This document shows, piece after piece, positions 21,812 through 34,159 of a stretch of 64,000 bases of DNA. Below the pieces are notes generated by a model. The model was not told the origin of the DNA. It ran no database searches and saw only the letters and a list, made by a program, of their open reading frames with translations. Each line of letters begins with the position of its first letter. Position 1 is the first letter of the stretch. The stretch is from Podaxis mareebaensis (taxonomy: Eukaryota > Basidiomycota > Agaricomycetes > Agaricales > Agaricaceae): the NCBI GenBank assembly GCA_018524725.1, contig JAEUWP010000364.1, positions 1 through 64,000 of the forward strand. Reading direction: 5' to 3'. Made by a program: the position numbers and the translations under genes.

Positions 21812-22186
21812 TCTGCGGTGAAAGGGAACGAGGAGCAATCTTGCATGTGATGCAACGCAGCGCAGTGTTGTCACGTGATTGATTGATCGGCAACGCTAAC
21901 TTGGTGCTCGGTACGAGTCGTCGTCGATCTCAAAAATTATAACAACGCCACCTCGAAAATCGAGCACAAGAGTCAGGCCTTCAGGCTTTCAGGTTCGTTG
22001 GCCACAATAATACGCACACACTCCAATTTTGGTGAGCATTCACATGCTATCACATATAGCTATTGTGCTCCCTTGGAATAACGATCCTATTTCGAGCACT
22101 ACCGTTCGATCCGAGGACAAAGCGACATGGTCCATGCCGTACACATACCTAAATGATGCATTATAACCATACAGGGGCCTATCACA
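21812..22186. promoter_or_regulatory. Intergenic with a CACGTG E-box
   Basis: CACGTG at 21872-21877 lies about 60 bp upstream of the DHHC start codon; this hexamer is the core site of bHLH factors (Pho4/Cbf1 type). The remainder is flank between the DHHC promoter and the MFS gene's 3' end. Functional use is inference. Confidence 0.3.
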
Positions 22187-24266
22187 CTAAATTTTTCCAG
22201 CCCACTTCCTCAATACGAGATACCTCACAACGACCAAACACCATGCACTAACAATAACCACACTTCCTACCAGCCAACAGTTATAAACAGCCTCATTGTC
22301 AAAGGACAGACGAAAACTCACCTGCATAAAACCCAACTGCCTCAAACCCACCCGTCCTTGCATTGATAGCTCCCGAGATTGGTGGTCCCGCAACTGCACC
22401 CACTGCAGCAACACTCAGAAGCATCCCAACCCTCCTTCCTACATCCTCCTCACCTCCGAAATTCATGACTGGGTTTGTCATGAAGGTGCTATATATCCCG
22501 GAGCAGAAGCCATATAGCAGTGTCACTATGACGAGGACAGCAGTGGAGCGTGTGAAAGGCCAAGCATAAGTGAGGATGCCTGCGAAGAACGTGAATGGGA
22601 GCATGACATTCATTGGACCTGTGGAAGTAAATCGAAGGGTTAGATGAGATGGATGACAGAATGAAGGCAAAAGAACGACAAACCAAGGCGGTCCGCAAGG
22701 AGCCCAGCAGTCAACCGGCCAAATAATGAGCCTGCATTGGCGAAAGAGACGAAGTAAAATGCAACACCCGGTGAACTTCCAAGTCGAGTTGCGCTCACAC
22801 TGACATAGGTCAACACTGCACCACGGGGGTTTGGTATCAAAATTGCACCCATGAGCAAGGTGTATGGTATACATACCTGTGTAGATACCCAAGAAATGTA
22901 TGAACGATGATATGCAGTAGATCGTATAAGGTGCTTCTTTGAATGCCGCGAGGTTTAGAAGACCACCTTTAGCATTGACAGGAGGTAGTCGTCGTTTCTC
23001 TGTCTGTATCGTACATCAACATCAATCCAATATCTCCGAATACGTCCAAACACATACCAGATTGCAGATACCAAGTAGTATGAGCAAAATAAAGCCGATG
23101 ATCCTCACGGTCCATGGAAAACTGGAAAGATCCGATGAGAGTTGGAAGAGGACAAAAAGGAGTGCAGATACCCAACATGCCGAATCAGATATCTTGCAGC
23201 AATGGGAATGATCGTCCCACCTATTGGAGACCCAATTGCCATACAGCTCAAAGCAAGTCCCCGCTTCCTCTTAAACCAATGTGCAAGAACGGCGTTACAG
23301 GATCCAAATATGCCGCCACATGCAATCTATTGACCGTCACCAAAAAGCGTTAGATAAATTCAGATAAGGTTCAACACAACGCACTCCAGTGGCAATCCCC
23401 TGGCAAAGTAGAAAATGCCAGTACTCTGTACAGTGAGCGGTAAGAAGTGTCGTGAATACTAACAAGATGCTGCAGGTGAGAAGGACGGAGCGGAAGTAGC
23501 CAATGTCAAAGAGACGCCCGACAATCAAGCCCGGAAAGAGTACGAGGGCATACTGATCGAAGGTGGTCAGTGGCCCATCCGGGTCCTGATGAAAAAGATA
23601 CATACTTGGATAGAACCGATCCATGCTCTACGAAACAAAAAGGGGTGAGATACCTAGGAGTTGGAGAGGTGCTACGCACATGGCTGAGGGCGAAAGGGTC
23701 CTGAATAGCGTTTCTTGGTAGTATGCTTGAAAGATCTACGGCGTACATGAATGCAAGGAAATCGTTTGTAACATGAAGGCACTCACACCCCAGGAGTTGA
23801 TATAACCAAACCTAGATCCCAGATAAAAGTGAGCTCTCCAACCTAGATTCTTATGAGCAAAACTCACGTCGCAAATGCGTTGCACGTGCCCTGAAGGTCC
23901 CGAATCAATGTTGTACACAGGATGCAGATCTAGAAGGAAACATACGCCAAACACCACAAGCCATGCTCTCAGCCCGCCATCCGGAAAATCATCCTCGGGT
24001 TTTACCTCGTCCATTTTCGTCGTACTTTCACTTTCTACTTGTTCCCACCATTCCTTCATTGCGTTGCCATCATCTAGATTATCGCACAAGGTCTTACCTC
24101 CTTCCATTGACACTTTCCTTCTTGGTATTTGATCTGGGGGTAGTGTTTCCGTAGCATCGTTGAGCTTGTTGTCAACCTGTGTAAAACCCTTGACATCAGA
24201 TGAGGATAGTTCTGGCGTGAACGGTTGTTCGGAAGTTCTCCCACTGGCCGTTTCGATTGAGGGCAT
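22187..24266 (-). CDS. Monocarboxylate-transporter-like MFS protein
   Basis: Twelve exons: 24266-23946, 23890-23868, 23811-23787, 23735-23680, 23627-23606, 23552-23385, 23326-23172, 23121-23058, 23003-22877, 22815-22684, 22618-22322, 22266-22187; 489 aa. A hydrophilic N-terminus of about 90 residues leads into the MCT/Mch signature DFPDGGLRAWLVVFG. Then follow GTCNAFATFGYINSWG, IAWIGSIQYALVLFPG, GRLFDIGYFR, HWFKRKRGLALSCMAIGSP and FGRLTAGLLADRLG, giving 12 predicted helices. Fungal Mch-like proteins sit in the plasma or vacuolar membrane; substrates are mostly unknown and yeast Mch proteins do not carry classic monocarboxylates, so no substrate is assigned. Exons 2, 3 and 5 are only 23, 25 and 22 nt, all required to keep the conserved first helices in frame. 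Confidence 0.9.
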
Positions 24267-25296
24267 AGTGGATGAGCGAACGAATGGGGTGAGTTTCCGA
24301 CCAGAGGCGCGAAGAAAGGGAGGATTATAAGACGGCAGAAGGAAATGAAGGAAGGAAAATGTCGATCATGGAGTCGGTTCGGAGAACCAAGACGGGGTTC
24401 GAAGAGAGAGAGAACGATTAATTCGTATAGGGATGTGTCACAAATTACTTACCAAAGGATGAGATTGGTAGCTCAATTTCGGCCATACGGAGGTGGCTGG
24501 CAAATTAAATGAACGAGCATGGGCCAATGACCTGTGTATGTATTCTGGCATTGCGCGTTTGATTCAGCAACGCTAGAACCGTACTTTCATTACTACCTTC
24601 TGGTTCCAGATAGAACGTCTGGTGGCTTCTGTGCCAACTCTCGGGGCCAGGTGCCATAGGACTAACCCCCAACGCTGGGAAAACGTGTACGGACACCCAG
24701 AGTCGAGACGAAGTAGCAAGGACATCAAGCAAAGTTTTCGCTAGTTATACTTACGCTGCTTGTGCGAGGACCGAAAGACGGGATCTAGGCCACTCAGCCC
24801 GTGTACGACTCATATACCCAATCCTTTCAGGGCGCTACAGCCCATCGACGTCTAGTTAGACTCTTTGAGGTAGAAGTGCGGGTCGCAAGGGGGCCTTGAG
24901 AATACCTTTCACCTCTGGTGGCACTCTATAATAATAGATCAGCGAATCAGTGCAACGGGAGACTGCCATGGACGTTACACGGTGTAAACAGTGTTATCGA
25001 TGTGACATATCGATGTGAATCCCATTACATCGAGTCGTTAATTCAACGTCTAGCATTAAACCACGCCTCCAGAGTAAACTCTGATTTACATTTCGACAAA
25101 CACAAATCCAAGCAGAATCCAAGCCGAAAGCGAAACATACACAAACTCCAAGAGAAGGCATACAGCAACTCGAAAACAGAAAGGAGGCACAGGGCCTCAA
25201 ACCGAAGAGGGGAAATTTCAAAAATCGGCAAACACAAATAATAATACCAATAAATCATTACATGACCATTTCATTCCATTTCCCAACGTACCGGAC
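24267..25296. other. Intergenic, no gene seen
   Basis: Promoter side of the MFS gene and 3' flank of the Dsn1-like gene. Short frames only. Confidence 0.6.
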
Positions 25297-27593
25297 CTAC
25301 CGCCCAGGCGTCCGTTCACGGTCCCTCCCAGGTGTTCCATGCCTTCTCGGTGTCCCAGGAACCTTTCTGGGTGTCATCACCCCACTTCCATGTCCACTCC
25401 CTGCACCACCGCCACCGCCACCATTACCACCGGAAAGAATCCCAGGAGGATACACAGCCGTCAACCTCCTGTCACCAACACCTCCACGATTCTCCCCGAT
25501 CCTCTGCACCTCCCTCGCAGCTCTCCGCACCGAATCTCCAATCTTCGACGGATGACGCGCGGTATCAACACGCGAAAGCGCACGCATAAGATCCATTATC
25601 CCTCCGCCTCTACCCGATACCGCAGACGACGAAGCAACATCCTGAACATGCAGCGGTGCCACCTCCTTCTTGACATAATTCTTCACAACATCCACACCTC
25701 CCCTCGTCCCCGAGGGCTCCGGACTGCCCACTCTTCGTTTCTCCAAGTTGTCCACCAGCAACTTGAACCTCTCATTTAACATCTCCTCTGCCACTCTCGT
25801 TGTCGTCCGTGCGGCACTAACGAAGGTATGTAGTCGGTCGAGTTTGTAGGTTACGTCTTGTAAAAGGGTATCTATCGTCGTTATTAGTTCTGTTCGTGTG
25901 ACTTTTGCGCCGCGCAGAGTTGTTAGTATTGCTGAGGAAGAGCCGAGGTTTGGGTTGGTGGTAGAGGGACGTAGGAGGACACTCCGTGCGAGATCGAGTG
26001 ATTTTCGTAGATCTGGTGCCAAATCATGAGGGTCTGGTAACATCTCGTCGAGATCTTCATCGGCCTCAATCTGTCGCTGCTTGCCTTTCGCTTTTGATGA
26101 TAGCATTGAAGTGGCTTCCGTAACTCGTTTTTCCATCGCTTGCGAGAACCTCTTGGAATACTCCTCGTAGCGAAAGGAGACCTTTTTCCATTGGTCTTCT
26201 TCCTCTTCCAGTCTAGCGTGCACGCTTTAGCCCGTATGTTTTTGGGAGAACGGCTCATACTCACTGTCGGATTTGCTGGCTATACTTCACTTCAAAGTCT
26301 TTATTCTTCAAATTCTGCTCATTCTCCCGCAACTTAACTCCACTCGGTCCCGCTTGGCTTGGATCAGGACCGCCATACAGGCTTAAGTCAATCTTGCGTT
26401 CTGCCAGCATACGCACAATATCATCCTGTACTTTGTTAAGCGCTTGAGTTGCTTTGGCCGACAGTTTCGGCAGTTGGACGTCCTTGGGCGCAGATTTCGG
26501 TTTCGACGGTGTCGACGAGCTAGAAAAAGTTGTGGTGCCAGAGGCGCGTATCGTGCACCAAATGAGGAGTTGGCGTAGCCGTTCAGAGTCGGGTAGGTCA
26601 TAATCGATGTGTTTGTAAAAGCTCGTTTCGGATACTGAATTGTGTGGTGAAGCTACAGAAACATAGTCAACAGGGGCTTGTGCGACGGAAAAGTTCAACC
26701 AAACTCACTGATAATGCCCGTTGTTTCAAAACCACTGCTAATCCGCTTTCCCCTCGATATCGAGCTCCTCCGTCTATGATCCTGCCTCCTCTCAAGACCC
26801 CTTCCCTCCCGTCCATCCTCCCCCCGTTCACTGGTGATAGCAGCCATAGCCCCTTCTCGTAGCCGTTTATTCCGTTGAATTTGAGGAGTCTCGTTCTGGG
26901 GTATAGGCAAAGACGTATCCGTGATTATTTCTTTTCCCTTCCCTTTCCCCTTCTTGTTCAACAGATCTGAGCATGGAAACTGAAAGGCGGGGTTTAAGTT
27001 CTGGTCCATGACTGTTGGAACGTGAGACTGTCGACGCAAGTGGTCTGCTTCGTCGTTCATCGCACGAACAGCAGTTTCAAGTTCAGGATCTTCGGGTATT
27101 GGTGATGGCGCTGAATGGAGGTGTCGTGAGGATTGGGACTCGGATGAAGGTTGATGTGAAGAGGCGCGGAATTTCTTGTTAGGTGGCCGTGAGGAAGAGG
27201 GTGTTAAAGATGTGCGGGATATAGGTTGGGATGAAGAAGGTCTGGGTGGAATCTGGGTCTGGCCATGTGAGGACGACGGTAGTGGCTGCGAGGCAGAGAA
27301 AGATGAGTCTTGTTTTGGAGGTGCGCGGACTATGAGTAGGCCGGTGGGGGTTTCTTCGGCATTCAGTACTTGGGTGGATGTCAACCTCCAGTATTGCAAC
27401 GATAGAAAATGCACCTACGTTTTCGTTTATTAGACGTAGATTTCTAATGAGCGTATCAGTATCCGAGGGAAGCGCAAGATGACGATCGACTTACATCTTT
27501 CTTAAGGCGTTTGGCAGCAGCAACTAATGGATTTGGGTCGTCCGCTTTTCGTTTGGCGGTGGGTGGTTGGAACTGGGATCCAGATGGAATCAT
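25297..27593 (-). CDS. DSN1: Kinetochore protein Dsn1/Mis13-like
   Basis: Subunit of the Mis12/MIND complex that links centromeric chromatin to the Ndc80 microtubule binder. Four exons: 27593-27495, 27414-26709, 26652-26265, 26224-25297; 706 aa. The N-terminal 240 residues are disordered, rich in Ser/Pro/Gln. The Mis13 core begins with a basic-serine patch (RRSSISRGKRISSGF) and carries HNSVSETSFYKHIDYDLP and SERLRQLLIWC, followed by helical coiled-coil stretches (EEEEDQWKKVSFRYEEYSKR, LDRLHTFVSAARTT). The C-terminus is Gly/Arg/Pro-rich. The basic-serine patch is where Aurora B sites occur in other Dsn1 proteins (family knowledge). The acceptor of exon 2 is the least certain boundary. The protein is longer than yeast Dsn1 because of the disordered ends. 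Confidence 0.85.
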
Positions 27594-28229
27594 GGGGATC
27601 GTAATTGTCGAGTTTAAGAGCATCAAGTAGGCTGCCTATGGTGTCCGCTGTCGAGTACGACGCGTGGATGGTCTTCGACGCCGTGTAGGACGATGAGGAC
27701 GGGAGCAAAGGAGCGTGATCGGAGTCTCAATCGGGTGGTTCCCACGATTTGGGCAATCAACAATTCGCGTCGCCCCATTTACCTTTTTTGGACTACGCGT
27801 CATCACACGACCCGTTTTACAAAATTCTGGCATATCTTCATCGTCACAGTTCATACGTTCATAGGCCTAGTCATCTCACTTGCGCCACTCGACAATCGAT
27901 AAAACTTGCCCTTACCTGTCTATCATATAAGGGATCTCATTTCTGCCTTATTCTCATAGACCTCACTCGAACATCCTTATTGCCAGTGACGACATCCATG
28001 CAATCGCAGTCACTGGGCTCGGTTCATGCAGGGAGGACCAACGAGCGCTGCTGATTAGAGCTAGGAATAAGCTGGGTCTCATGCTGCATAGAAATTTTTC
28101 GCAGGTGGTTTCTCGGTCAATCCTTCGGATCGTGGTCAAACAAGTCACATAACAGGCGGCGACGTCAGAGGGTATGTGCGTTAATAACTATACAAGTTTG
28201 TATTTTCAACATCGGCTATAACGCATTAC
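27594..28229. other. Intergenic, no gene seen
   Basis: A minus frame at 27854-27636 was considered as a further 5' exon of the Dsn1-like gene and not accepted. Otherwise promoter and 3' flank. Confidence 0.55.
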
Positions 28230-29091
28230 TCAATATGAGGATTTGCTTTCGACACCATCCTTGACAGCGAGCCACGAAGGCCGGTTGGTGATATCGTTGA
28301 ACCAACTGGGCGCAAGATCAGAATGCAATTCACGGGTAGGATTCGCTCGACTCACCGGGCAACGTTGGGCCGGGAGGAGAAAACGTCAACACCGGTTGCA
28401 GGAAGAGCAGAGCCAAATGGCAAATGGAAGAAGTCAGCGAGTGTAGGCTCCTGCTATTACGTTAGATATTGATCAACAACCCATTCAGAGCGAACATACA
28501 TCACCACCAAGATATTTTGACTTGCTCAAAATTGTCTCGTAAACGTCAAGCTTTGTCTGAAGAGTTTTGATGGCTTCTTGAAAAACGGTTTCGTCCGTAG
28601 GACCCAACCCACGAGTGCTGCAGCGAAAAGATGGTCAGACAGAAACCATAGAGATCGCAAAGATCGGAACGTACGGTTTGATAACCTTCTCGAAGACGGC
28701 CTTGACAGCGTAGGGGTCGAAGTTCGAGACTTCAATGGAGGCAGCTTGTTCAAAAAGAGCCAGGGCTTTCAAGTCGGTGGGGATAAGGGGTGGGCCTTGA
28801 TGGGCCCATTTTGTTGCGATGTAACGGCAGATTGCACGACTTTCATAAAGTATGAAGCCGTCATCGTCCTAGACCAACAGGGGTCAACCGACGTGAATGA
28901 TTTCGTCAGGAAAAACGTACGATGCATGGCACTTGACCAAAGGGCTGCTTCCCCAGGTAAGCAGGAGACTTGTGCTCATTGGTTGCTCGGTCAATCTCGA
29001 AGAACTTGAAGGGAACCTGCTTCTCATGGAGAATTTGGGCTACTCGACGGGTAGCAGTAGATTTTGGGAAACCATAAAGCCTGAGGACCAT
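28230..29091 (-). CDS. Glutathione S-transferase, phi-like
   Basis: Conjugates glutathione to electrophiles in the cytosol. Five exons: 29091-28921, 28868-28675, 28617-28500, 28450-28356, 28305-28230; 217 aa, the usual GST length. N-terminal thioredoxin-like domain: MVLRLYGFPKSTATRR holding the candidate catalytic Ser/Thr, KQPFGQVPCI with the cis-proline, and DDDGFILYESRAICRYIA with the glutathione-binding Glu-Ser. C-terminal helical domain: LFEQAASIEVSNFDPYA, KLDVYETILSKSKYLGGD, ADFFHLPFGS, and RPSWLAV near the end. The YESRAI motif and FEQAASIE stretch are typical of fungal phi/GSTF-like enzymes (Ure2p-type excluded by sequence). Intact and without oddities. Confidence 0.93.
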
Positions 29092-30022
29092 ATTAACTGT
29101 ATGTGAAGGCGAGAGAAATGAAGAGAGAGGACGGTGAGAGATAGCGAGCCAACATGTGAACCGTACCTTTTATGCGGACTAATATTGTACCGTGACATCC
29201 CATACCAGTCAGCAATGTCGCGAGTGTGATATCATGGTTGCACGCCAACTATGACAAATCCTATTTGTACTGGCGGCATACCTTAGAGGGACCGAAATAT
29301 GCCCGTGGCACGAAGGTTTGAGGCAAAATAAGATGACTAGGCTATGCTCTGAGCATTTCTTAACCATTACCAAATCTTGTTCTGACCAGACTGTAAATAA
29401 CAGCCCACGGGTTGTCGCGCTCGGATCCAAAAGCAATTAAGAGGAACTACGACAGAAACACACCAGTCCTCTGACCCCACCAGATTACCTGGGTGAATGC
29501 GACATTTGCCTATAGCAGAGCTTTCGGGAAGTCTTCATATTGTGATTAGCTAGTTTCAAGTAGGTCATTTCGCTAATTGGTGAAGTAAATTTGAGCAAGA
29601 GGTCAAGATAAGCGGATAACGGCGCCTCGAGAGAGGCCAGCAACTGGCAGTGTGTTTTGGACGTTGGCGCGATTTTGGTTCGAAGCATGAACAAGCTCGT
29701 CAGCTCCCGGACAGTGTGCGAATTTCCACGCGGTGGTAATGGACGTTGTCTGCAGGGACAACAGAAGTAAAGGATGTTCCATTTGCAGCCTCCAAGTTTC
29801 TGAGCCAGAATATTGATAATGCTATACTACTTCAAGTTGATGGTGCCTTGACTCCAAACTTTCTAGATTAGAACAGTCACCATGGGCGTTTAAGATGCAT
29901 TGATCGGTTGTGTATTTGACAAACAAGTTTTCCGAGTCCAACTCGGAGTGGATGATGGACTAATGAACGTGGGACAGGAGTAATGGTACGCTACTACAGA
30001 TGCCACGGTTCTTGTAAAGAGC
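29092..30022. other. Intergenic, no gene seen
   Basis: Only short frames; promoter side of the GST gene and 3' flank of the UNC93-like gene. Confidence 0.6.
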
Positions 30023-32268
30023 TCACTCCGAATGATTAGAACCCTTTCCCGACGTTACGTCGTCATCGTGTCCACTTTGGGGTCCGTCACCGTCAGATAC
30101 GGGCGAGGGTGTGATGGACAAAACAGTCGGTAATGCAATCACCAATGCACTGCCGAAAAGCGCCCAATTAATAGTGAGCTGTGTGATCGGACGATCTTCA
30201 TAGGGCAGGGTCAGCCTCTTAGTAGCTTAAACTGGGCTCAAACTCTGGGACTCACAGTGCAACGCATTAATCCTCCAAGCAACTGCACCTCCCGCCGCTT
30301 GGAACGTCTTGTACACTGTATATCAGATGTGATTAGTTTATTCTTGTCTGAACCCAGGTCGGGGTATCGGCCTCGAATACTGACATCCAACAAATTTAGC
30401 CGCCGCTTGAGGGCTTTCAGCAAGTGAAGCCATTAACCAATAGCAATACGACTGATCTTCATCAATAATCATTGCAGCATCATAGGTATACCTCGTACTC
30501 ACTTGCCAGAAAGCATCGAAGGCTCCATAGAAGAAGTATCTGCGATCGAAATGTTCGCCTATAACAATTCCTCCGAAGCAGGGTAATATACTCACAGCCA
30601 AAATGGCCCGATGAAGGTTTTTGTGTCGGAGAAATCGAGCCATTGCTTCTTCCCGATCCGATCGGCCCAGCGTTGGAAGGCGAGTCCACCTAAGCGAAAC
30701 GTTTCGATTCGATTTCAAAATTGAACATGCCAGGAGAGAAACTCACCGCCCCAGATGACGAAACCCGTTGTCAACACGAAGATATACCCCAGAAGCGCAC
30801 GTTGCGGTCGCGAGAGGAATTTCAGATCAAGAAGGAATCCAATCAGCAGACCACCAAACTGGATCAATAGTTAATTGGCGTAACTTCATGCCTGTAGCTA
30901 TTCGGGCTCACCATCTGGGCGATCCAATACATTGCTCCATTCAGGGATCTCGTCCGCAACGTGAAGACATCCCCTAAAATGTCGGCAACGGATCACGATT
31001 TTAGTCCTCTTGGGCTCCACAAATAAATCATTATCAGGGTAACGCACCATTAACGTTATTCTGTTGGTAGGAGTAGAAGAAGTTGGCACAGAAAAAGGCA
31101 GGGATGAGTAGAATAATTCTCCAGTTCCCTATTGACGTCACGAAGTTGCGGAACTCCCGACGGACAGATGAGATAAATCCCGTTTTCTTCGATGGTGGTG
31201 GTCCAGCCAGTGTACCGTCTTGTCTGATGACTTTATGCGGCGGGGAAACGCAGACGGAAGAAAGCCAGCCGAAAACTGGGGTGAAAATTGAATTGAATTG
31301 CACAGTGCGTCAGATTTGATGTGAAATTGTACTCGGAACCAAGGGCCACGTACTCATTATTGCCATGAATGCACCATCTTAATTTACGAGAGTTCAGCGC
31401 GAGAAAAACAAACGACTGCTGTTAAGCGCTTACAGGTTCCATCGGTGACGGTACCGCTGCTTGAGTGGAAGTTTAATGCAAACGAGATAAAAGATCCGAT
31501 ACCGCCTCCGAGGTTGAAAATAACCTATTCGCAAAATGCTTCAGCATTGCCCTTGGTCGTAGGAGATCAAAATTCGATACCCAGAATAGAGCTATGGCCC
31601 GTCCCTTCTGATCGGGCAGTGGATAAGAAACCATGATCTAGACAAAACAGCGTGAGCTCACAACGTACTAAAAAGTAGGAACCAGACTACTCAACAGCTC
31701 CCTGTGCCACCCAAAGGAAGGATGCACCAATGCCGAGTATAGCCCCGCTGGCAATTACAAAGGCCGAATTGTGTGTGTGATTGTAGCACAAGAGTGAACC
31801 AGAGTACAACGGATAGCACCATCCACCTAACAACCCATTGCGTCACGAAGTTGCTCAACTGAACAAAATCAAACGAACCTAGGAGCAGGCATGCTCGGGG
31901 ACCGAACATCTATCGATGCTCTCAATTATCCAATACAATACAATTACTGCGGTGTTAGAGCCTCACATCAAAAATCGGGGGGACAAGGGTAATTGCGGAC
32001 GCTGCCGTTGCTGCTAGAAGAGCTACAGTTGCGTTAGCCGCGACGGTGCTGTCGAGTTGACCTGATCCGCCCAGGCCGCTGATAGCATTATACATCCCTA
32101 TAATATCCTTCTGTTAGATCTTTAATAAACGGAATATATGAAGAACTTACCTGGGCAGCAGAAACAGATTATGGAGATCAAGAGTATTTGTGTTATCGGG
32201 GTCTTCCATATTTCGTTGACGGATCTCCCGAAGACTTGAATATCACCTTCCGCTCTTGTTGTACGCAT
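30023..32268 (-). CDS. UNC93-like multi-pass membrane protein
   Basis: Fifteen exons: 32268-32151, 32097-31967, 31909-31879, 31826-31696, 31637-31581, 31524-31434, 31377-31354, 31275-31048, 30973-30912, 30858-30747, 30689-30596, 30539-30503, 30451-30385, 30315-30256, 30195-30023; 471 aa, frame kept throughout. Family marks: ICFCCPGMYNAISGLGG, LGIGASFLWVAQGAIMVSYP, KGRAIALFWVIFNLGGGIGS, FFYSYQQNNVNG, WIAQMFGGLLIGFLLD, DTKTFIGPFWLYFFYGAFDA, SYCYWLMASLAES and FQAAGGAVAWRINA. Twelve helices are expected, MFS-related. UNC93 homologues regulate ion channels or trafficking in animals and plants; the fungal role is not known. An in-frame upstream ATG at 32367 would add 33 residues. Exon 7 is only 24 nt. 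The gene at 22187 is a different MFS branch, so the two are not tandem duplicates. Confidence 0.88.
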
Positions 32269-32712
32269 CTTCGTCCAGCTTCTAGGTTTAAACAGCCTGT
32301 GGGGGTGGGGCGAAGAGAAAGGAGGGAGGTCTTGAAAATGGCTCAGAAGGTCGCGTGCAATAGGCACGTTTTCCCACCACTCGCTGAGGCTACTTCTAAC
32401 GGGACAAAAGGAGCTTGCCCCACATTTTTCTGCATACTATCAATTCCCCTTTAGTGAAATTTCCATGTGCTGTGAGTCCGGGGCGAGGATGATAAAAGGC
32501 CGAGGCATCATGTGACTACTGATGTGATACCACCTGATACCACACACACGCGGAATAACGGTCATGATGAATATACCAATGAATAAGATAAGCGACAAGA
32601 ATCATGACACAGGAATAAATGGGGTATAATAAGGTGGAGGCACATAAACGGGTGCGTTGACAAACATCTTTTCTCTGATACAGGGCGTAGACACATGAGG
32701 GCCATGTTTAGG
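32269..32712. other. Intergenic, no gene seen
   Basis: Promoter of the UNC93-like gene and 3' flank of the SLATT gene. Confidence 0.6.
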
Positions 32713-34159
32713 TTATACTGGAGGTGATAGCTTCCTTTCCCTGAATTCAAAGCAGTGGTTAGGTTGAAACATCCCCTATAATAAAAAGAGCGACTGCACC
32801 CGTCCGCATTTCCCAGTAATTCTTCAAAGTGGTGGCGGAAGCGATCGAGGTCCTTATCCCACTCATTTGTATCGACGTGTCCGTGATCAAGTTGAAATGC
32901 TTGGACTGTACGAATGAAACGTTCCAGGTCCTTCACGCGGGTAATTGACAATTCCGGCTCATTGGATCCCCGCGCCCGTGCAAGATAGGAAGCGACTAGT
33001 GTTGATAAACCACCTTTCACAGTTCGTCAGTCTTGCGGCTTCCAAGATTCTCGGTATGACTTTTTACCAAGGATAGTCGTTTGGATGGCGGTCTGAAAAC
33101 AATGTGAACAGTCAGTTAGCTAACCCGACACATGCCAGCAGTATTCATACCTGGCGGCCAGTCGTGGCTACTGCCGACAAGCCCGTCGTCAAGGAGCCCA
33201 GGATAACCTGAAGCCCGATAGCAGCATTAAGTGCCCACCCAGTCGCCTTTGCCTTGGCAGCATATTTATCGCGTTCCGCCATGGCAATGTCGAGCGTGGG
33301 TTGTATACGCTCACCGACCGTTCGTTTGCGCTACCGGCAGTTCAGAAAACAGTTTCTCACTCTGAAAAGGTTTTACCTTTTCTTCGATAGGCACTATCCA
33401 GTCAATGCCTGATCTTCTCATAGTTCCTTGTCCAAGAGCTGACCCATGGCTATCTAGTGTCCTTTGACGACGCGACGCCCCATTGTCCGCTAGACGAGCT
33501 GGAGGCAATGCAGGTAGAGGTTGGTTGGTGCGCACGGCACTATCTCTGTGCAACTCGTTTAGTCCGAGACCCGATAAAGTATCCGCGTCCTCTAGTTTCT
33601 CTTCCGATGGTGTTTTCAGCCCAGCGCTGGTTGAGCGCGCCGTCCGTAACTGTGGTAAAGGTGGCCGAGCGGTTGGAGGAGTTGGAGGATTGGGCACCTG
33701 AGGGTCTCCCGCGGGACTCCCCAGGGTTGAACCAGTCGTTGGTCTGGCTCCTGGCGTAATTACGGTTTCTGGCGCTTGTTGAATGGAAATAAGTGGTTGG
33801 GGCGGCTGTTGCGGCACTATCGTCTGTTGAAGGCCTTGCTGGGATGCATTATTCGCAGTTTGCGTCGGCTGGGGAGGGGGCTGTACGGTCGAGCTCTCCG
33901 GAGTGAGCTGTTGTGATGTCCGAGCCTGGCGAGGCTCCGGATCTGACTCCGAGGTTGATTGGATTCCTTGAGTACCCGGAACGGTCGGTGCCGGGGATGG
34001 AGTTGGTGCCTTGCCTGGTATCGTATTATGTGGACCTAGACTAGAGGTACCGGGCGCCGAGGATGGTGCAACTGGGGCAGGGTCAGGTCGGTCCATCTTG
34101 AAGGTAGGTGTTGCGGAGGAGAAGAAGACGGGGAGTGAACCTCTCTTGTTCCTCTCCAT
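32713..34159 (-). CDS. SLATT-domain (fungal type) 2TM protein
   Basis: Five exons: 34159-33377, 33330-33151, 33092-33068, 33013-32800, 32740-32713; 409 aa (an in-frame ATG at 34096 would give 388). The first about 260 residues are disordered, rich in Pro/Ser/Thr/Gln. The C-terminal domain has two hydrophobic segments (ALNAAIGLQVILGSLTTGLS and ILGGLSTLVASYLARARG) followed by EPELSITRVKDLERFIRTVQ and a charged end ERKLSPPV. This matches SLATT_fungal (SMODS and SLOG-associating two-TM effector). Prokaryotic SLATT proteins are predicted membrane effectors in nucleotide-signal immunity; the fungal role is unproven. No SMODS or SLOG partner gene lies beside it. Exons 3 and 5 are 25 and 28 nt. Confidence 0.85.

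Noticed and set aside
25262..25779. Overlapping plus frames opposite the Dsn1-like C-terminus
   Set aside because: Low-complexity mirrors of the Gly/Arg/Pro-rich tail on the minus strand.
27636..27854. Minus-strand frame as a 5' exon of the Dsn1-like gene
   Set aside because: No splice pairing brings it into frame with a convincing acceptor, whereas the ATG at 27593 opens the right frame directly.
32776..32799. 24-nt intron near the end of the SLATT gene
   Set aside because: Too short for this genome; extending it to the acceptor before 32740 gives a normal-length intron and a family-like ERKLSPPV end.
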